Origin: Chryseobacterium sp. Leaf394
Lineage (GTDB): Bacteria > Bacteroidota > Bacteroidia > Flavobacteriales > Weeksellaceae
Length of the DNA: 64,000 nucleotides
Direction of reading: 5' to 3'
Assembly: GCF_001424105.1 (NCBI RefSeq)
Contig: NZ_LMQH01000012.1
Span: forward strand, 141,285 to 205,284
The position numbers and the translations under genes are program-made. Shown in pieces: positions 42,321 through 51,370 of this stretch (positions are counted from its first letter, which is position 1; each line of letters starts with the position of its first letter). The notes under the pieces were generated by a model. That model saw nothing but the letters and a program-made list of their open reading frames with translations, had not been told where the DNA came from and did no database searches.

Positions 42321-42701
42321 ATGGAATTACAAGGTACGGTAAAGAAAATCTCTGAAGTTCAGTCTTTTGCAAGCGGTTTTCAGAAAAGAGAAATGGTGAT
42401 TTTGACGCAGGAGCAGTATCCGCAGCCAATCAACATCGAATTTTTGCAGGATAAGATCAATTTGCTTGATAATGTTTCTGAAGGTGAAAATGTGAAAGTG
42501 GGAATCAACATCAGAGGTAGAGAATGGGTGTCTCCGCAGGGCGAAACTAAATATTTCAACTCTATTACAGGATGGAGAGTTGAAAAGGTAATGGATAACA
42601 ACAGCGCAGAGCCAACGCACGCAACACCAAACCAGTCTGCATCGCCAGCTGCTTCTAATGCAAACCCTTTTGAAGAAGACGACGACGATCTTCCTTTCTA
42701 A
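42321..42701 (+). CDS. DUF3127 OB-fold protein with SSB-like acidic tail
   Basis: 126 aa. The N-terminal domain (about 1-92) fits DUF3127, a small OB-like fold (MELQGTVKKISEVQSFASGFQKREMVILT, PQPINIEFLQDKINLLDNV, GRGREWVSPQGETKYFNSITGWRVE in outline). A flexible Ala/Ser/Pro/Asn linker leads to the tail NPFEEDDDDLPF, which mimics the acidic DDDDLPF end of single-stranded DNA-binding proteins that recruits repair and replication partners. It may bind nucleic acid, but the canonical SSB family is not matched. Confidence 0.8.
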   Translation: MELQGTVKKISEVQSFASGFQKREMVILTQEQYPQPINIEFLQDKINLLDNVSEGENVKVGINIRGREWVSPQGETKYFNSITGWRVEKVMDNNSAEPTHATPNQSASPAASNANPFEEDDDDLPF

Positions 42702-42761
42702 TCGAAATCTAAAATCAAAATACAATCCTGCTTTCCGAAAAAAAGTGGGATTTTTTGTCTT

Positions 42762-43412
42762 ATGGTAAAACTTGATCCCAAAGAGATAACTTTTCCCGAC
42801 CCGGAATTTTACGATGGCCACGAAGGCATTATCGCTTACGGTGGCGACCTGTCGGCAGACCGTGTGTGGTTTGCCTATCAAAACGGTATTTTTCCGTGGT
42901 TTAATCCGGATGAAGAGATTCTTTGGTGGTGTCCCGATCCCAGATTTGTACTTTTTCCTGAAGAAGTAAAAATTTCGAAGTCGATGAAGAAAATTTTAGA
43001 CAGGAACATTTTCACATTCACAGAAAATCAATATTTTGAAGAAGTCATCCGGAACTGTCAGCAGACAGCGAGAAAAGATCAGGACGGAACGTGGCTTTCA
43101 GAAGAACTTATTCAGGTTTTTCTGCAATTTCACAGGTATGGTTTGGCAAAAAGTATTGAAGTTTGGCAAAATGACGAATTGGTTGGAGGATTCTATGGTT
43201 TGAAAATCGGAAATGTTTTCTGTGGCGAAAGCATGTTCAGCAAAGTGAGCAACGCCTCAAAAGCAGGTTTTATAACGTTTGTGGAGAAAAATAAAGATTC
43301 TCTCACGCTTATCGACTGTCAGTCTCACACACCTCACCTTGAAAGTCTTGGAGCACGGATGATTGCTAAAAAAGTTTTTTTGCATATTTTAAAGGAAAAT
43401 AATCAGATCTAA
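42762..43412 (+). CDS. aat: Leucyl/phenylalanyl-tRNA--protein transferase
   Basis: 216 aa. It attaches Leu or Phe from charged tRNA to N-terminal Lys or Arg of proteins, marking them for ClpS/ClpAP-type N-degron degradation. Typical stretches: IIAYGGDLSADRVWFAYQNGIFPWFNPDEEILWWCPDPR near the start and LVGGFYGLKIGNVFCGESMFSKVSNASK with the conserved aminoacyl-transfer core. It stands 5 bp before the sirtuin gene. The final HTPHLESLGARMIAKKVFLHIL is also canonical. Confidence 0.96.
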   Translation: MVKLDPKEITFPDPEFYDGHEGIIAYGGDLSADRVWFAYQNGIFPWFNPDEEILWWCPDPRFVLFPEEVKISKSMKKILDRNIFTFTENQYFEEVIRNCQQTARKDQDGTWLSEELIQVFLQFHRYGLAKSIEVWQNDELVGGFYGLKIGNVFCGESMFSKVSNASKAGFITFVEKNKDSLTLIDCQSHTPHLESLGARMIAKKVFLHILKENNQI

Positions 43413-43417
43413 AACCG

Positions 43418-44104
43418 ATGAAAAAACTCACCATTTTAAGCGGAGCCGGAATCAGCGCTGAGAGCGGAATTAAAACCTTCAGAGACGGCGACGGACTTTG
43501 GGAAAACCACAGCATCACAGACGTAGCAAGTCCGGAGGGTTGGATGAAGGACAGAGCATTGGTTCTGGATTTTTACAACCAGAGACGCCGTCAGCTGCAT
43601 GAAGTAGAGCCCAATGATGCCCACAAATTACTCGCAGCACTGGAACAACATTTTGAAGTACAAATTATCACTCAAAACATAGACGACCTCCACGAAAGAG
43701 CAGGTTCTACAAATATCACCCATCTTCATGGTGAACTTTTTAAATCCTGCTCGTGCAACAACAAAAATCTGATTTACGAGCAGAAAAACGACATCAACAT
43801 TGGCGACAAAGCGGAAGACGGAGCTCAGCTCAGGCCTTTTATCGTTTGGTTTGGCGAAGAAGTGCCAATGATGGAAAAAGCAACCAAGCTCGCCCGTGAG
43901 GCCGATATTTTCCTTGTTATTGGAACATCTCTTCAAGTCTATCCTGCCGCAGGATTGGTTCACGAGATTAAAGATGACTGTCTTCTGATCGTTATCAATC
44001 CCAATGAAACTGGTTTCGGTTACGGACAGAGAGCCGTTGTAATGAAAGAGACTGCGACCCAGGGAATGAAGCTGTTGTTTGACAAACTTGTGGATTTGGC
44101 TTAA
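43418..44104 (+). CDS. Class III sirtuin, NAD-dependent deacylase
   Basis: 228 aa. Rossmann NAD site LSGAGISAESGIKTFRDGDGLW, then Y53-xx-R56 (FYNQRRRQL), the class III signature that favours succinyl- or malonyl-lysine. TQNIDDLHERAG and catalytic His104 in THLHGE follow. Only two cysteines (CSC at 111-113) are seen where a four-Cys zinc site often lies, so the zinc ribbon is reduced. C-terminal GTSLQVYPAAGLV and INPNETGFG close the NAD site. Removes acyl groups from lysines using NAD in the cytoplasm. Confidence 0.93.
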   Translation: MKKLTILSGAGISAESGIKTFRDGDGLWENHSITDVASPEGWMKDRALVLDFYNQRRRQLHEVEPNDAHKLLAALEQHFEVQIITQNIDDLHERAGSTNITHLHGELFKSCSCNNKNLIYEQKNDINIGDKAEDGAQLRPFIVWFGEEVPMMEKATKLAREADIFLVIGTSLQVYPAAGLVHEIKDDCLLIVINPNETGFGYGQRAVVMKETATQGMKLLFDKLVDLA

Positions 44105-44115
44105 AAAATTACACT

Positions 44116-44662
44116 ATGACTGACTCCCAAAATAAAAAAACAAGCAAATTCCTCAGCTACGTTCTCAGGCATCATCCTGAACTGATTGGTTTACATTTAG
44201 ATAAACGGCTGGGCAGATGTGGAGGAACTCATTGCAAAATCAACCAATGACAGTCATGGTTTTACTTTCGAAGAACTCAGTGACATTGTGGAAACCAATG
44301 ACAAAAAACGTTTTGTTTTTAATGAAGATAAAACCAGAATCAGAGCCAATCAAGGGCATTCGATCGGGATTGATTTAAATTTAAAACCTCAGCAGCCTCC
44401 TGAATTTCTTTATCACGGAACGGCACAGTCAAATATCAATTCAATTTTAGAAAACGGCATTGAAAAGAAGAGCCGGCAGCACGTTCACTTAAGTTTAGAC
44501 AGAGAAACCGCAACAAAAGTAGGAATGCGTCACGGAAAACCTGTAATTTTAACCATTAAAACAAAAGAAATGTCTGAAGACGGCATTCCTTTTTATCTCT
44601 CAGAAAACGGAGTCTGGCTGACGGATTTTGTGGATGTGAATTATATTTCAAGGGATATGTAA
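44116..44662 (+). pseudogene. kptA: RNA 2'-phosphotransferase (Tpt1/KptA), frameshifted
   Basis: Two pieces in different frames together make a full KptA. Frame 1 from ATG 44116 gives MTDSQNKKTSKFLSYVLRHHPELIGLHLDK, the family N-terminus, then breaks at about 44203-44206. The rest continues in another frame from about 44207 (GWADVEELIAKSTND...) with the NAD-site motifs ANQGHSIGID, LYHGTAQSNINSILENGI, and VHLSLDRETATKVGMRHGKPVIL. Restoring two A residues (five A instead of three) gives LDKNGWADVEEL, the family consensus. KptA transfers a 2'-phosphate of spliced RNA to NAD. It could be a real pseudogene, a sequencing error in an A run, or programmed recoding. Confidence 0.85.
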
Positions 44663-44695
44663 AATTTCCCATCCGACTTACTACAAAATATTTAA

Positions 44696-45448
44696 ATGAA
44701 AAGAACTTTAGCCATTGGCGACATTCACGGAGGATTCAAAGCCTTAAAACAGGTTTTGGAAAGAGCAGAAGTTACAGAAAACGATAAACTTATTTTTCTT
44801 GGAGATTACGTCGACGGCTGGAGCGAGTCTGCTCAGATTATTCAGTTTCTGATGGAACTTTCGCAAAAACAGGAATGTATTTTCATCAAGGGAAATCACG
44901 ATGCGTGGGCTGAAGAATGGCTTTCGTTTGGCTCTGAGCCCGCTGTTTGGCTAAACAATGGAGGACAGAGTACAGTCGACAGTTATGTGGATTACTCTTT
45001 AGATAAGATTGAATCACATCTTGAGTTTTTTCAGAATATGAAAAACTATTACGTAGACGAAGACAACAGACTCTTTATTCATGCAGGTTACACTTCAATT
45101 GAGGGTCCGGAGGCTGAAATGTATACTGCAGACAGCCGTTGGGACAGAACACTTTGGGAAACAGCCATCACCATGGACAAAAAACTGAAGGAAAATCCTG
45201 ATTTATTCCCTAAAAAATTACTGCTTTTTAAAGAAATTTTTATCGGTCACACCCATACTTTACATTTAGGAATTACAGAACCTGTAAAAAAAAGCAACGT
45301 GTGGAATCTTGATACCGGCGCGGCTTTTACAGGAGCGCTCTCGATCATGGATGTTGACACAAAAGAATTTTGGCAGAGCGAACCGCTTACCGTTTTATAC
45401 CCAGAAGAAAGAGGTAGAAACCGTCAAAAGATTAAACTAAAAGTTTAA
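44696..45448 (+). CDS. PPP-type Ser/Thr protein phosphatase / metallophosphoesterase
   Basis: 250 aa. Metal-binding motifs in order: GDIHG (about 8), FLGDYVDGWSES (about 39-50), IKGNHDAWAEEW (about 66) and IGHTH near the C-terminus, as in lambda-phosphatase-like PPP enzymes. A phosphoprotein or nucleotide substrate is possible. It lies 33 bp downstream of the kptA remnant and close to the sirtuin gene, but no operon-wide function is evident. Confidence 0.9.
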   Translation: MKRTLAIGDIHGGFKALKQVLERAEVTENDKLIFLGDYVDGWSESAQIIQFLMELSQKQECIFIKGNHDAWAEEWLSFGSEPAVWLNNGGQSTVDSYVDYSLDKIESHLEFFQNMKNYYVDEDNRLFIHAGYTSIEGPEAEMYTADSRWDRTLWETAITMDKKLKENPDLFPKKLLLFKEIFIGHTHTLHLGITEPVKKSNVWNLDTGAAFTGALSIMDVDTKEFWQSEPLTVLYPEERGRNRQKIKLKV

Positions 45449-45504
45449 AGTTTAATCAATTCTAATCTTCTTTAAATAACTGGCAACTCCAAACCAATGA
45501 ATTT

Positions 45505-47229
45505 ATGAAACCGACACCTTTCCTCTTTCTCCTGATTTCCTCTTTCATTTTCTCTCAGAATCAGTATCAGACTCCTTTCGAAAAGGGTAACGGAAATAAA
45601 ACGGCAACCTATCAGGAAATGAATAATTTCTATGAGAACCTTGCAAAAAATTTCAACACTATTCAATATCTTCAAAAAGGTGTAGACGATAATGGAAAAC
45701 CAATTTATGTCGTCATTTACAATCCCTTTGCTGAGAAAGATTTCGAGAAATTACGAAAGGAAAAAGCCGTTCTCTTTATCAACAACGGAATTCATCCAGG
45801 CGAGCCCGACGGAATCGATGCGACCATGATGCTGATGCGGGATTTAGCATTAAAAAAAATTAAAACTCCTGAAAATTTTGTCATCGCCGCAATTTCTGCC
45901 TACAACATCAGCGGGATGCTGAACCGTGGAGCATTTTCAAGAGCCAACCAAAACGGTCCGGAGGAATATGGTTTCAGAGGAAATGCACGAAATTTAGACC
46001 TCAACAGAGATTTCGTCAAGGCTGATTCTAAAAACGCAAAGAGTTTTCAGGAAATTTTCCAGTGGCTGAAACCGGATGTTTTTATTGACAATCACGTGAG
46101 CAACGGGGCAGATTATCAGTATACTTTTACTTATATTTCTACTTTCAAAGAGCGTTTGGGGAAAGTTTTAGGTGAATATTTTTACAATGATTTTCAGTCT
46201 AAAAATTTACAGGATTTAAAAAAGCTTGGTTACGAAAGCACACCTTACGTCAATATCCACGGTGATGTTCCCGATATTGGGTTTGCTGCTTTTGAAGATA
46301 CTCCAAGATATTCGACTGGCTATGCTTCGCTTTTCAACACTTTGGCCACGATGCCTGAAACGCATATGCTGAAACCTTATGACAAACGCGTGGATGCGAC
46401 TTACAAATACATGCTTGTGAATCTTCAGAATTTAGACAAAGATTATCTTAAAATCAAGCGACTGAGACTTGAAAATCTGAAACAGTACGAAGCCGGGAAA
46501 CAGTATGGCATCCGCTGGAAAATAGATTCCACACAATATTCAACCATGAATTTTAAAGGTTTTGAAGGAAAATATAAACCAAGCGAAATTTCGGGGAAGC
46601 CTAGGTTGTATTATGACAGAAACAAACCTTTCACAAAAGAGATAAAACTTTTTACAACAGCGATTCCTACCGGCTACATTACCATTCCGAAGTATTATGT
46701 AATTCCACAGTCGCAGTACCGGGTGATTGAAGAATTAAAGAGAAATCAGATCCACATGAAATTGATCCGAAAAGACAGTGCAATCGCCGTAGAATCTTAT
46801 AAAATTGATGATTTTAAAACCGTTAAAAATCCATCTGAAGGCCATTATCTGCATTACGACACCAAAGTTTCTCATTCAGATAAAAAAATAACTTTTCAAG
46901 CGGGAGATTATCTCGTTTCAACCCAACAGTTTGGTGTAAAGTATATTATTGAAACACTGGAACCGGAAGCCACAGATTCATTCTTCAACTGGAATTTCTT
47001 CGACGGAATTCTATCTCAGAAAGAATATTTTTCAGCTTACATTTTTGAAGATACCGCTGCAGAACTGTTGAAAAAAGAGAAAGATTTAAAACAGAAATTT
47101 GAAGCTAAAAAAGCCTCAGACAAAGAATTTGCCACAGACGGAACAGTACAGCTCGACTGGATTTACCGGAACTCTCCGTATTTCGAGGAAAAAACGTTCA
47201 GACAATATCCTGTCTACAGAATTCTGTAA
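45505..47229 (+). CDS. Secreted M14-family zinc carboxypeptidase
   Basis: 574 aa with signal peptide MKPTPFLFLLISSFIFSQ (cleavage about 18). The M14 zinc ligands are H97 and E100 in GIHPGEPDG and H197 in FIDNHVSNG; NLDLNRD at 164-170 corresponds to the substrate-binding Asn-Arg pair. The peptidase domain spans about 30-350, and a 220-residue C-terminal beta-rich extension with no recognised family follows. Most likely periplasmic or outer-surface peptide trimming. It ends at a bidirectional terminator. Confidence 0.9.
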   Translation: MKPTPFLFLLISSFIFSQNQYQTPFEKGNGNKTATYQEMNNFYENLAKNFNTIQYLQKGVDDNGKPIYVVIYNPFAEKDFEKLRKEKAVLFINNGIHPGEPDGIDATMMLMRDLALKKIKTPENFVIAAISAYNISGMLNRGAFSRANQNGPEEYGFRGNARNLDLNRDFVKADSKNAKSFQEIFQWLKPDVFIDNHVSNGADYQYTFTYISTFKERLGKVLGEYFYNDFQSKNLQDLKKLGYESTPYVNIHGDVPDIGFAAFEDTPRYSTGYASLFNTLATMPETHMLKPYDKRVDATYKYMLVNLQNLDKDYLKIKRLRLENLKQYEAGKQYGIRWKIDSTQYSTMNFKGFEGKYKPSEISGKPRLYYDRNKPFTKEIKLFTTAIPTGYITIPKYYVIPQSQYRVIEELKRNQIHMKLIRKDSAIAVESYKIDDFKTVKNPSEGHYLHYDTKVSHSDKKITFQAGDYLVSTQQFGVKYIIETLEPEATDSFFNWNFFDGILSQKEYFSAYIFEDTAAELLKKEKDLKQKFEAKKASDKEFATDGTVQLDWIYRNSPYFEEKTFRQYPVYRIL

Positions 47230-47231
47230 AC

Positions 47232-47263
47232 AAAAAAGACGCTTCAGCTGAAACGTCTTTTTT
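47232..47263. terminator. Bidirectional terminator between carboxypeptidase and JmjC genes
   Basis: AAAAAAGACG and CGTCTTTTTT flank the inner palindrome TTCAGCTGAA, with one mismatch, between convergent genes. Confidence 0.85.
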
Positions 47264-48148
47264 CTATCTTTTAGGTAACCCTTTTTTTAAAGCTAATTCG
47301 GCTCTGGCTACGGCCTTACGCTCCTTCCAGTCCATGTATTTCTTTTTAAAATTCTTCTTCATTACGTCATCAAACTTCCTTTGAACAGTAAGATTCCAAA
47401 GCGACTGCGCTTTTACCGCCCACGATTTGTCCCACGCTCTGAGCGAGATTGAGAAGCTTCCGTCGAGGTATTTCATCCAGTGCCACCATCCCGTCGGCAT
47501 AAACAAGGTATCGCCGTGCTCTAGGAAGCATTCGATTCCTTCCACTCCATCCAAAGCGGGAAATTTTGCAAAATCAGGATTGGCAATATCGTAGTCTTCC
47601 AGTGCGTAGGTAGCATAGGGAAGTTTATACAATCTCTGTTTCCATTTGTTTTCAAAAAGAAGAACGTGTTTTCTTCCATTAAAATGGGTATGGAAAATAT
47701 GGGCTAAATCGATATCATAATGTAAAAATGTCACAGAACCCTTTCCCCCAAAAAACATGGATGGAAATTTATCCAGAAATCCGCCCATCAGATCTTTAGG
47801 AGAGATATAATCTTCCAACAGTTTTTTTGCCTGCTTGATAGGATCAAAAAAGAAAATCCTCAAATCTGTAGGTTCCCTCTGAATAAGATCAATATAATCT
47901 GCAAACTTCATTTTGGTCGTCGGCGTATTGATTGGTGCAGCAGGATCAGCCTTTTTCGAATCGTATAACGGAACTTCCACGTCGCCTACCGCTTCCTTCA
48001 CATACTCCATTGTCCATTTTTGGTAAGCCGGCCATTTTCTTGCCATATTCTTTATGACAACCGGTTTTCTTGGCTTTAAGTATTTTTCAATAAAATCTTC
48101 CTGAGTAATATCGTCTACAACATCAATCGGCTTTAAGATAACTCCCAT
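47264..48148 (-). CDS. Cupin-8/JmjC-like 2-oxoglutarate dioxygenase
   Basis: 294 aa. N-terminal EDFIEKYLKPRKPVVIKNMARKWPAYQKW is the usual opening of cupin_8 proteins. The iron facial triad is H143-x-D145 (TFLHYDID) with distal H223 in MPTGWWHWMKYLDG, and the 2-oxoglutarate-binding Lys/Arg region includes NGRKHVLLF. It hydroxylates an amino-acid side chain of an unknown target, perhaps ribosomal or another protein. The basic C-terminus (KKNFKKKYMDWKERKAVARAELALKKG) may bind RNA. Its -7 box is at 48170-48177. Confidence 0.88.
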   Translation of the reverse strand: MGVILKPIDVVDDITQEDFIEKYLKPRKPVVIKNMARKWPAYQKWTMEYVKEAVGDVEVPLYDSKKADPAAPINTPTTKMKFADYIDLIQREPTDLRIFFFDPIKQAKKLLEDYISPKDLMGGFLDKFPSMFFGGKGSVTFLHYDIDLAHIFHTHFNGRKHVLLFENKWKQRLYKLPYATYALEDYDIANPDFAKFPALDGVEGIECFLEHGDTLFMPTGWWHWMKYLDGSFSISLRAWDKSWAVKAQSLWNLTVQRKFDDVMKKNFKKKYMDWKERKAVARAELALKKGLPKR

Positions 48149-48606
48149 TTTTTAAAAAAATTAATGTTACAAAATTATTAAATAAATGCATATGCAGACG
48201 AAATAAAGATTTTTTTAATCTATGATGTTCATCACATTTAATTTAGAATCGGTAAAAATATATTTTTTTTGTTTTCAAAACTGAAATGTGTAATTCAGTT
48301 AGTTCGGAATATTCTCAAAAATTCTGTGCTGTTTTTAGCAGTTCTGATTTTCCTTTGTCTTAAAAACTTTCCGCATCACAGATTCCAGTCAACAGAAAGT
48401 GAATTTTAATACCGTTCCTGATCGCTTTTCTTTTCACTTGTGAACTGTGTTTTAACTATTTCAAAAAAATTATATCTCTATGAGTAGTAACAAATCCTGA
48501 TTCTTTTAAACTAATAGTTCAAATAATAAATTCCGAAATCATTTTGTCCTGAATTTTCAGGATTAAAAAACGGTTTTAAGAAACTTAAAAAAATAAATAA
48601 CTTGAT
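48149..48606. other. 458-bp divergent intergenic region
   Basis: No gene seen. It holds the JmjC-gene -7 box (48170-48177, minus, TAATTTTG) and AT-rich DNA; just before the outer-membrane protein start there is a small hairpin TCCTGAATTTTCAGGA (about 48547-48562), perhaps in its mRNA leader. No consensus promoter for the outer-membrane protein was found. Confidence 0.55.
48170..48177 (-). promoter_or_regulatory. -7 promoter box of the JmjC-like gene
   Basis: TAATTTTG on the minus strand, exact TAnnTTTG match, 21 bp before the ATG. Confidence 0.5.
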
Positions 48607-51315
48607 ATGAAACAAAATTTTTTCCTCTTTGTTCTGATGTTTTTTTCTGTGATGGTATTTTCGCAGAAAACGGTTTCAGGAAAAATTACCGATGAAGACG
48701 GAGTGGGCATCCCAAGTGCCAGTGTGACGATTGAAGAACCCGGCAAAGACGCCATTCTTGCGTATGGAATTACCAATGCCAAGGGGGAATACAAAATTAC
48801 CTTTACCTCATCCGAGAGCAATGTAGACCTTAAAGTGAAAGGGTTTAACCAAAAGCCTATCACAAAGCAGATCAGCAATTCAGATCAGAATCTGAATTTC
48901 AAGATGCAGTCTGAAGCTACAGAAATCAAAGAAGTACAGCTCAAAACCAAACTGATTACCGCGCGAGGCGACACCATTGCATACGATCTGAAAGCATTCG
49001 ACAGCAAAAGTGACCGTACTTTGGCCGACGTCATGAAAAAAATACCGGGAATTGAAGTGAATGCAGACGGAACGGTTCTGTATCAGGGAAATGCCATCAA
49101 CAAATTTTATGTAGAAGGAAAAGACCTTATGGAAGGCGGTTACGGAACAATAACCAACTCATTACCTAAAGATGCCATCGCAAAACTTGAGGTTTTGGAA
49201 AATCACCAGCCGGTAAAAATGCTTCAGGGTAAAATACCTTCTGATGCAGCTGCCATCAATATCAAGCTTAAAAAATCTGTGACCATGACAGGTCGTGGCG
49301 AAGTGGGAATTGGTGCAGATCCTCTTTTGTGGAATGTAAAACTGACCCCAATGTTTTTCAGCAAAACCAGCCAGTGGGTAGTTAACTATAAAACAAATAA
49401 CGTTGGAGATCAGGTAGAAAATGAGGGAAATATCCTGGGAAGCTACAACCCTTGGGAAGGCAGACGTGGAAATGTTTCTCAAAATGACTGGTTGAACGTG
49501 GAAACTTCCGGTACACCAAGCACGCCGGTTAAAAGATACTTGTTCAACAATGTACACTACGCCTCTGCAAACTATTTAACCAATATTGACAAGGCAAAAC
49601 AGTGGGAACTGAAAGCTATTGCCAACTATACCAATAATGCGGTTGAGAGAGAAGATTACAAAGAAACGACTTATCAGACAGGAGATTTGGCAGGAAGCAA
49701 GGTCATCAACAGCACCAGAAACGATTTCTACACCGACAAGGTAAGAGGAGAATTACTTTTCACAAAAAATGCCAAGAAAGGTTTCTTTAAAAACTCAACC
49801 AGCTTCAGCCAGTTTTGGAATGCAGACCGCGCATTTGCGGTAAGAGAAGGAAGATCTGCAGGACAGGCAGTAGAATCTCCTACCTCAAATTTCCAGAACT
49901 CTTTGAGCACTATCATACCCTGGAAAGAAAAGATGGTAAACCTCAGATCATATATCAGCTATCAGGATGATCAGCAAATGTTGAAAGTATCACCGGCAGA
50001 CTACCTTCGTTTTCCATTCAGAGAAAACGAAGATGCACCGATAGGAACGATCGCATTTCTTCCCAATACCGTTGCACAGCAGAATTTCAGACTTAAAACT
50101 TTAGATACTTCACATTCAGCGAACATCAGTTTTACCAAAAAAGGCTGGACGTTTACGCCATCAGTTGGGTTTGACTTTTCAAATGACAGATTGGATACCG
50201 ATTTCAATGCAATTGCCCTTTCAGGAATACCAAATTTTAACGGTCCGGCATACGAAAACAATCTGAAATTCACAGAAATCAATCCTAACGCTTCATTAGG
50301 TATAAACTACAAAACAGATGTATGGAATGTGTTTGCCAATTTACCGGTAAATTTCACCAGCATCAAAGCTGAAGATGACGTGAGAGGAGTTTCAAAAGAT
50401 TTAAACAGAACCACATTTACCCCGAATTTATTTGCGCAGTATACTTTTGCATCATTCTGGAAAGCCAGTGTTAATGCCAATGTGGGCAATAATTTCGGTG
50501 ATATTCAGACAGCCTATGCAGGTTATATGCTGCTTTCACCAAACGGGTTTAACGTGATGGACGCAAACAATCCAATTCCGCAGACAACAACTTCTGCTTT
50601 GGGCTCAAGACTTGAATATAGAAATCCACTGAACAATTTGTTTTTTAATGTAAACTATTCTTATTCCGACAGTAAAAGAAATCTACTTTCTGCACCTTTG
50701 CTTGATCCAAATACAGGATTTACATTGATGCAGTATCTGGATATTGAAAATCATGCTAAAAGCAACAGGCTGAGCGCAGAAGTTGGAAAATATTTCCCTT
50801 CATTTAAAACGAATGCATCTGTAAACTACAGAAATACGACGTCACTTTCTGATGCTTTCCTTGACGAAGTTAGATTTAAAAACAAAAACAACAACCAGTC
50901 TTACGGTTTTAAGTTAAACAACACGTATTTCAGCTGGATGAGTGTGGATTTCAACATGAATCTTTCGCGTACAAAACAGGAAGGCCGTACAGGAACTTTG
51001 GGTATCAACAGAGGATACAATCATAATTTAGCTGTATTCTTCTATCCTCTCGAAGATCACAACATCGGTTTTTCATGGGATCAGTTGAACACTACAAACA
51101 ACGACACTACCTACAGAAACCCATTCTTTGATCTTTCTTACCAGTTTACATGGTCAAAAAAGAAAATTGATTTTGAACTGAAGTGGATGAACATCAGCAA
51201 CAGAAAAGTTTTTGAAACCTATGATCTTAACGGAACGCTGAACTCTCTTACTTACACCAGAATTCAGCTCAGACCAAGCCAGGTTATGTTTACAGTGAAA
51301 TTTAACTTTAAATAA
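48607..51315 (+). CDS. TonB-receptor-like outer membrane beta-barrel protein
   Basis: 902 aa. Signal peptide ending FSQ (about 20), a CarboxypepD_reg-like domain (about 21-95; KTVSGKITDEDGVGIPSASVTIEEPGKDA), a plug-like region (about 105-210; LADVMKKIPGIEVNADGTVLYQGNAINKFYVEGKDLMEGGYG) and a long beta-barrel up to the terminal aromatic-Phe strand MFTVKFNFK. It belongs to the outer membrane beta-barrel family related to TonB-dependent transporters but without a clear TonB box. A GLPGLI protein gene lies 0.7 kb downstream, a pairing that recurs in Bacteroidota. Cargo unknown. Confidence 0.9.
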   Translation: MKQNFFLFVLMFFSVMVFSQKTVSGKITDEDGVGIPSASVTIEEPGKDAILAYGITNAKGEYKITFTSSESNVDLKVKGFNQKPITKQISNSDQNLNFKMQSEATEIKEVQLKTKLITARGDTIAYDLKAFDSKSDRTLADVMKKIPGIEVNADGTVLYQGNAINKFYVEGKDLMEGGYGTITNSLPKDAIAKLEVLENHQPVKMLQGKIPSDAAAINIKLKKSVTMTGRGEVGIGADPLLWNVKLTPMFFSKTSQWVVNYKTNNVGDQVENEGNILGSYNPWEGRRGNVSQNDWLNVETSGTPSTPVKRYLFNNVHYASANYLTNIDKAKQWELKAIANYTNNAVEREDYKETTYQTGDLAGSKVINSTRNDFYTDKVRGELLFTKNAKKGFFKNSTSFSQFWNADRAFAVREGRSAGQAVESPTSNFQNSLSTIIPWKEKMVNLRSYISYQDDQQMLKVSPADYLRFPFRENEDAPIGTIAFLPNTVAQQNFRLKTLDTSHSANISFTKKGWTFTPSVGFDFSNDRLDTDFNAIALSGIPNFNGPAYENNLKFTEINPNASLGINYKTDVWNVFANLPVNFTSIKAEDDVRGVSKDLNRTTFTPNLFAQYTFASFWKASVNANVGNNFGDIQTAYAGYMLLSPNGFNVMDANNPIPQTTTSALGSRLEYRNPLNNLFFNVNYSYSDSKRNLLSAPLLDPNTGFTLMQYLDIENHAKSNRLSAEVGKYFPSFKTNASVNYRNTTSLSDAFLDEVRFKNKNNNQSYGFKLNNTYFSWMSVDFNMNLSRTKQEGRTGTLGINRGYNHNLAVFFYPLEDHNIGFSWDQLNTTNNDTTYRNPFFDLSYQFTWSKKKIDFELKWMNISNRKVFETYDLNGTLNSLTYTRIQLRPSQVMFTVKFNFK

Positions 51316-51316
51316 T

Positions 51317-51355
51317 AAAAATATCCCTTTCAGATTTGAGAGGGATATTTTTTTT
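51317..51355. terminator. Terminator after the outer-membrane protein gene
   Basis: AAATATCCCT pairs with AGGGATATTT, then a T run; A run on the other side allows use by the convergent DinB gene. Confidence 0.88.
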
Positions 51356-51370
51356 GCTTTCATTTTAATT

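Noticed and set aside
42327..42881. 184-codon antisense frame across the DUF3127 and aat genes
   Set aside because: It lies opposite two clear genes and its composition (His, Phe and Arg rich, no motifs) is that of a reverse-frame shadow.
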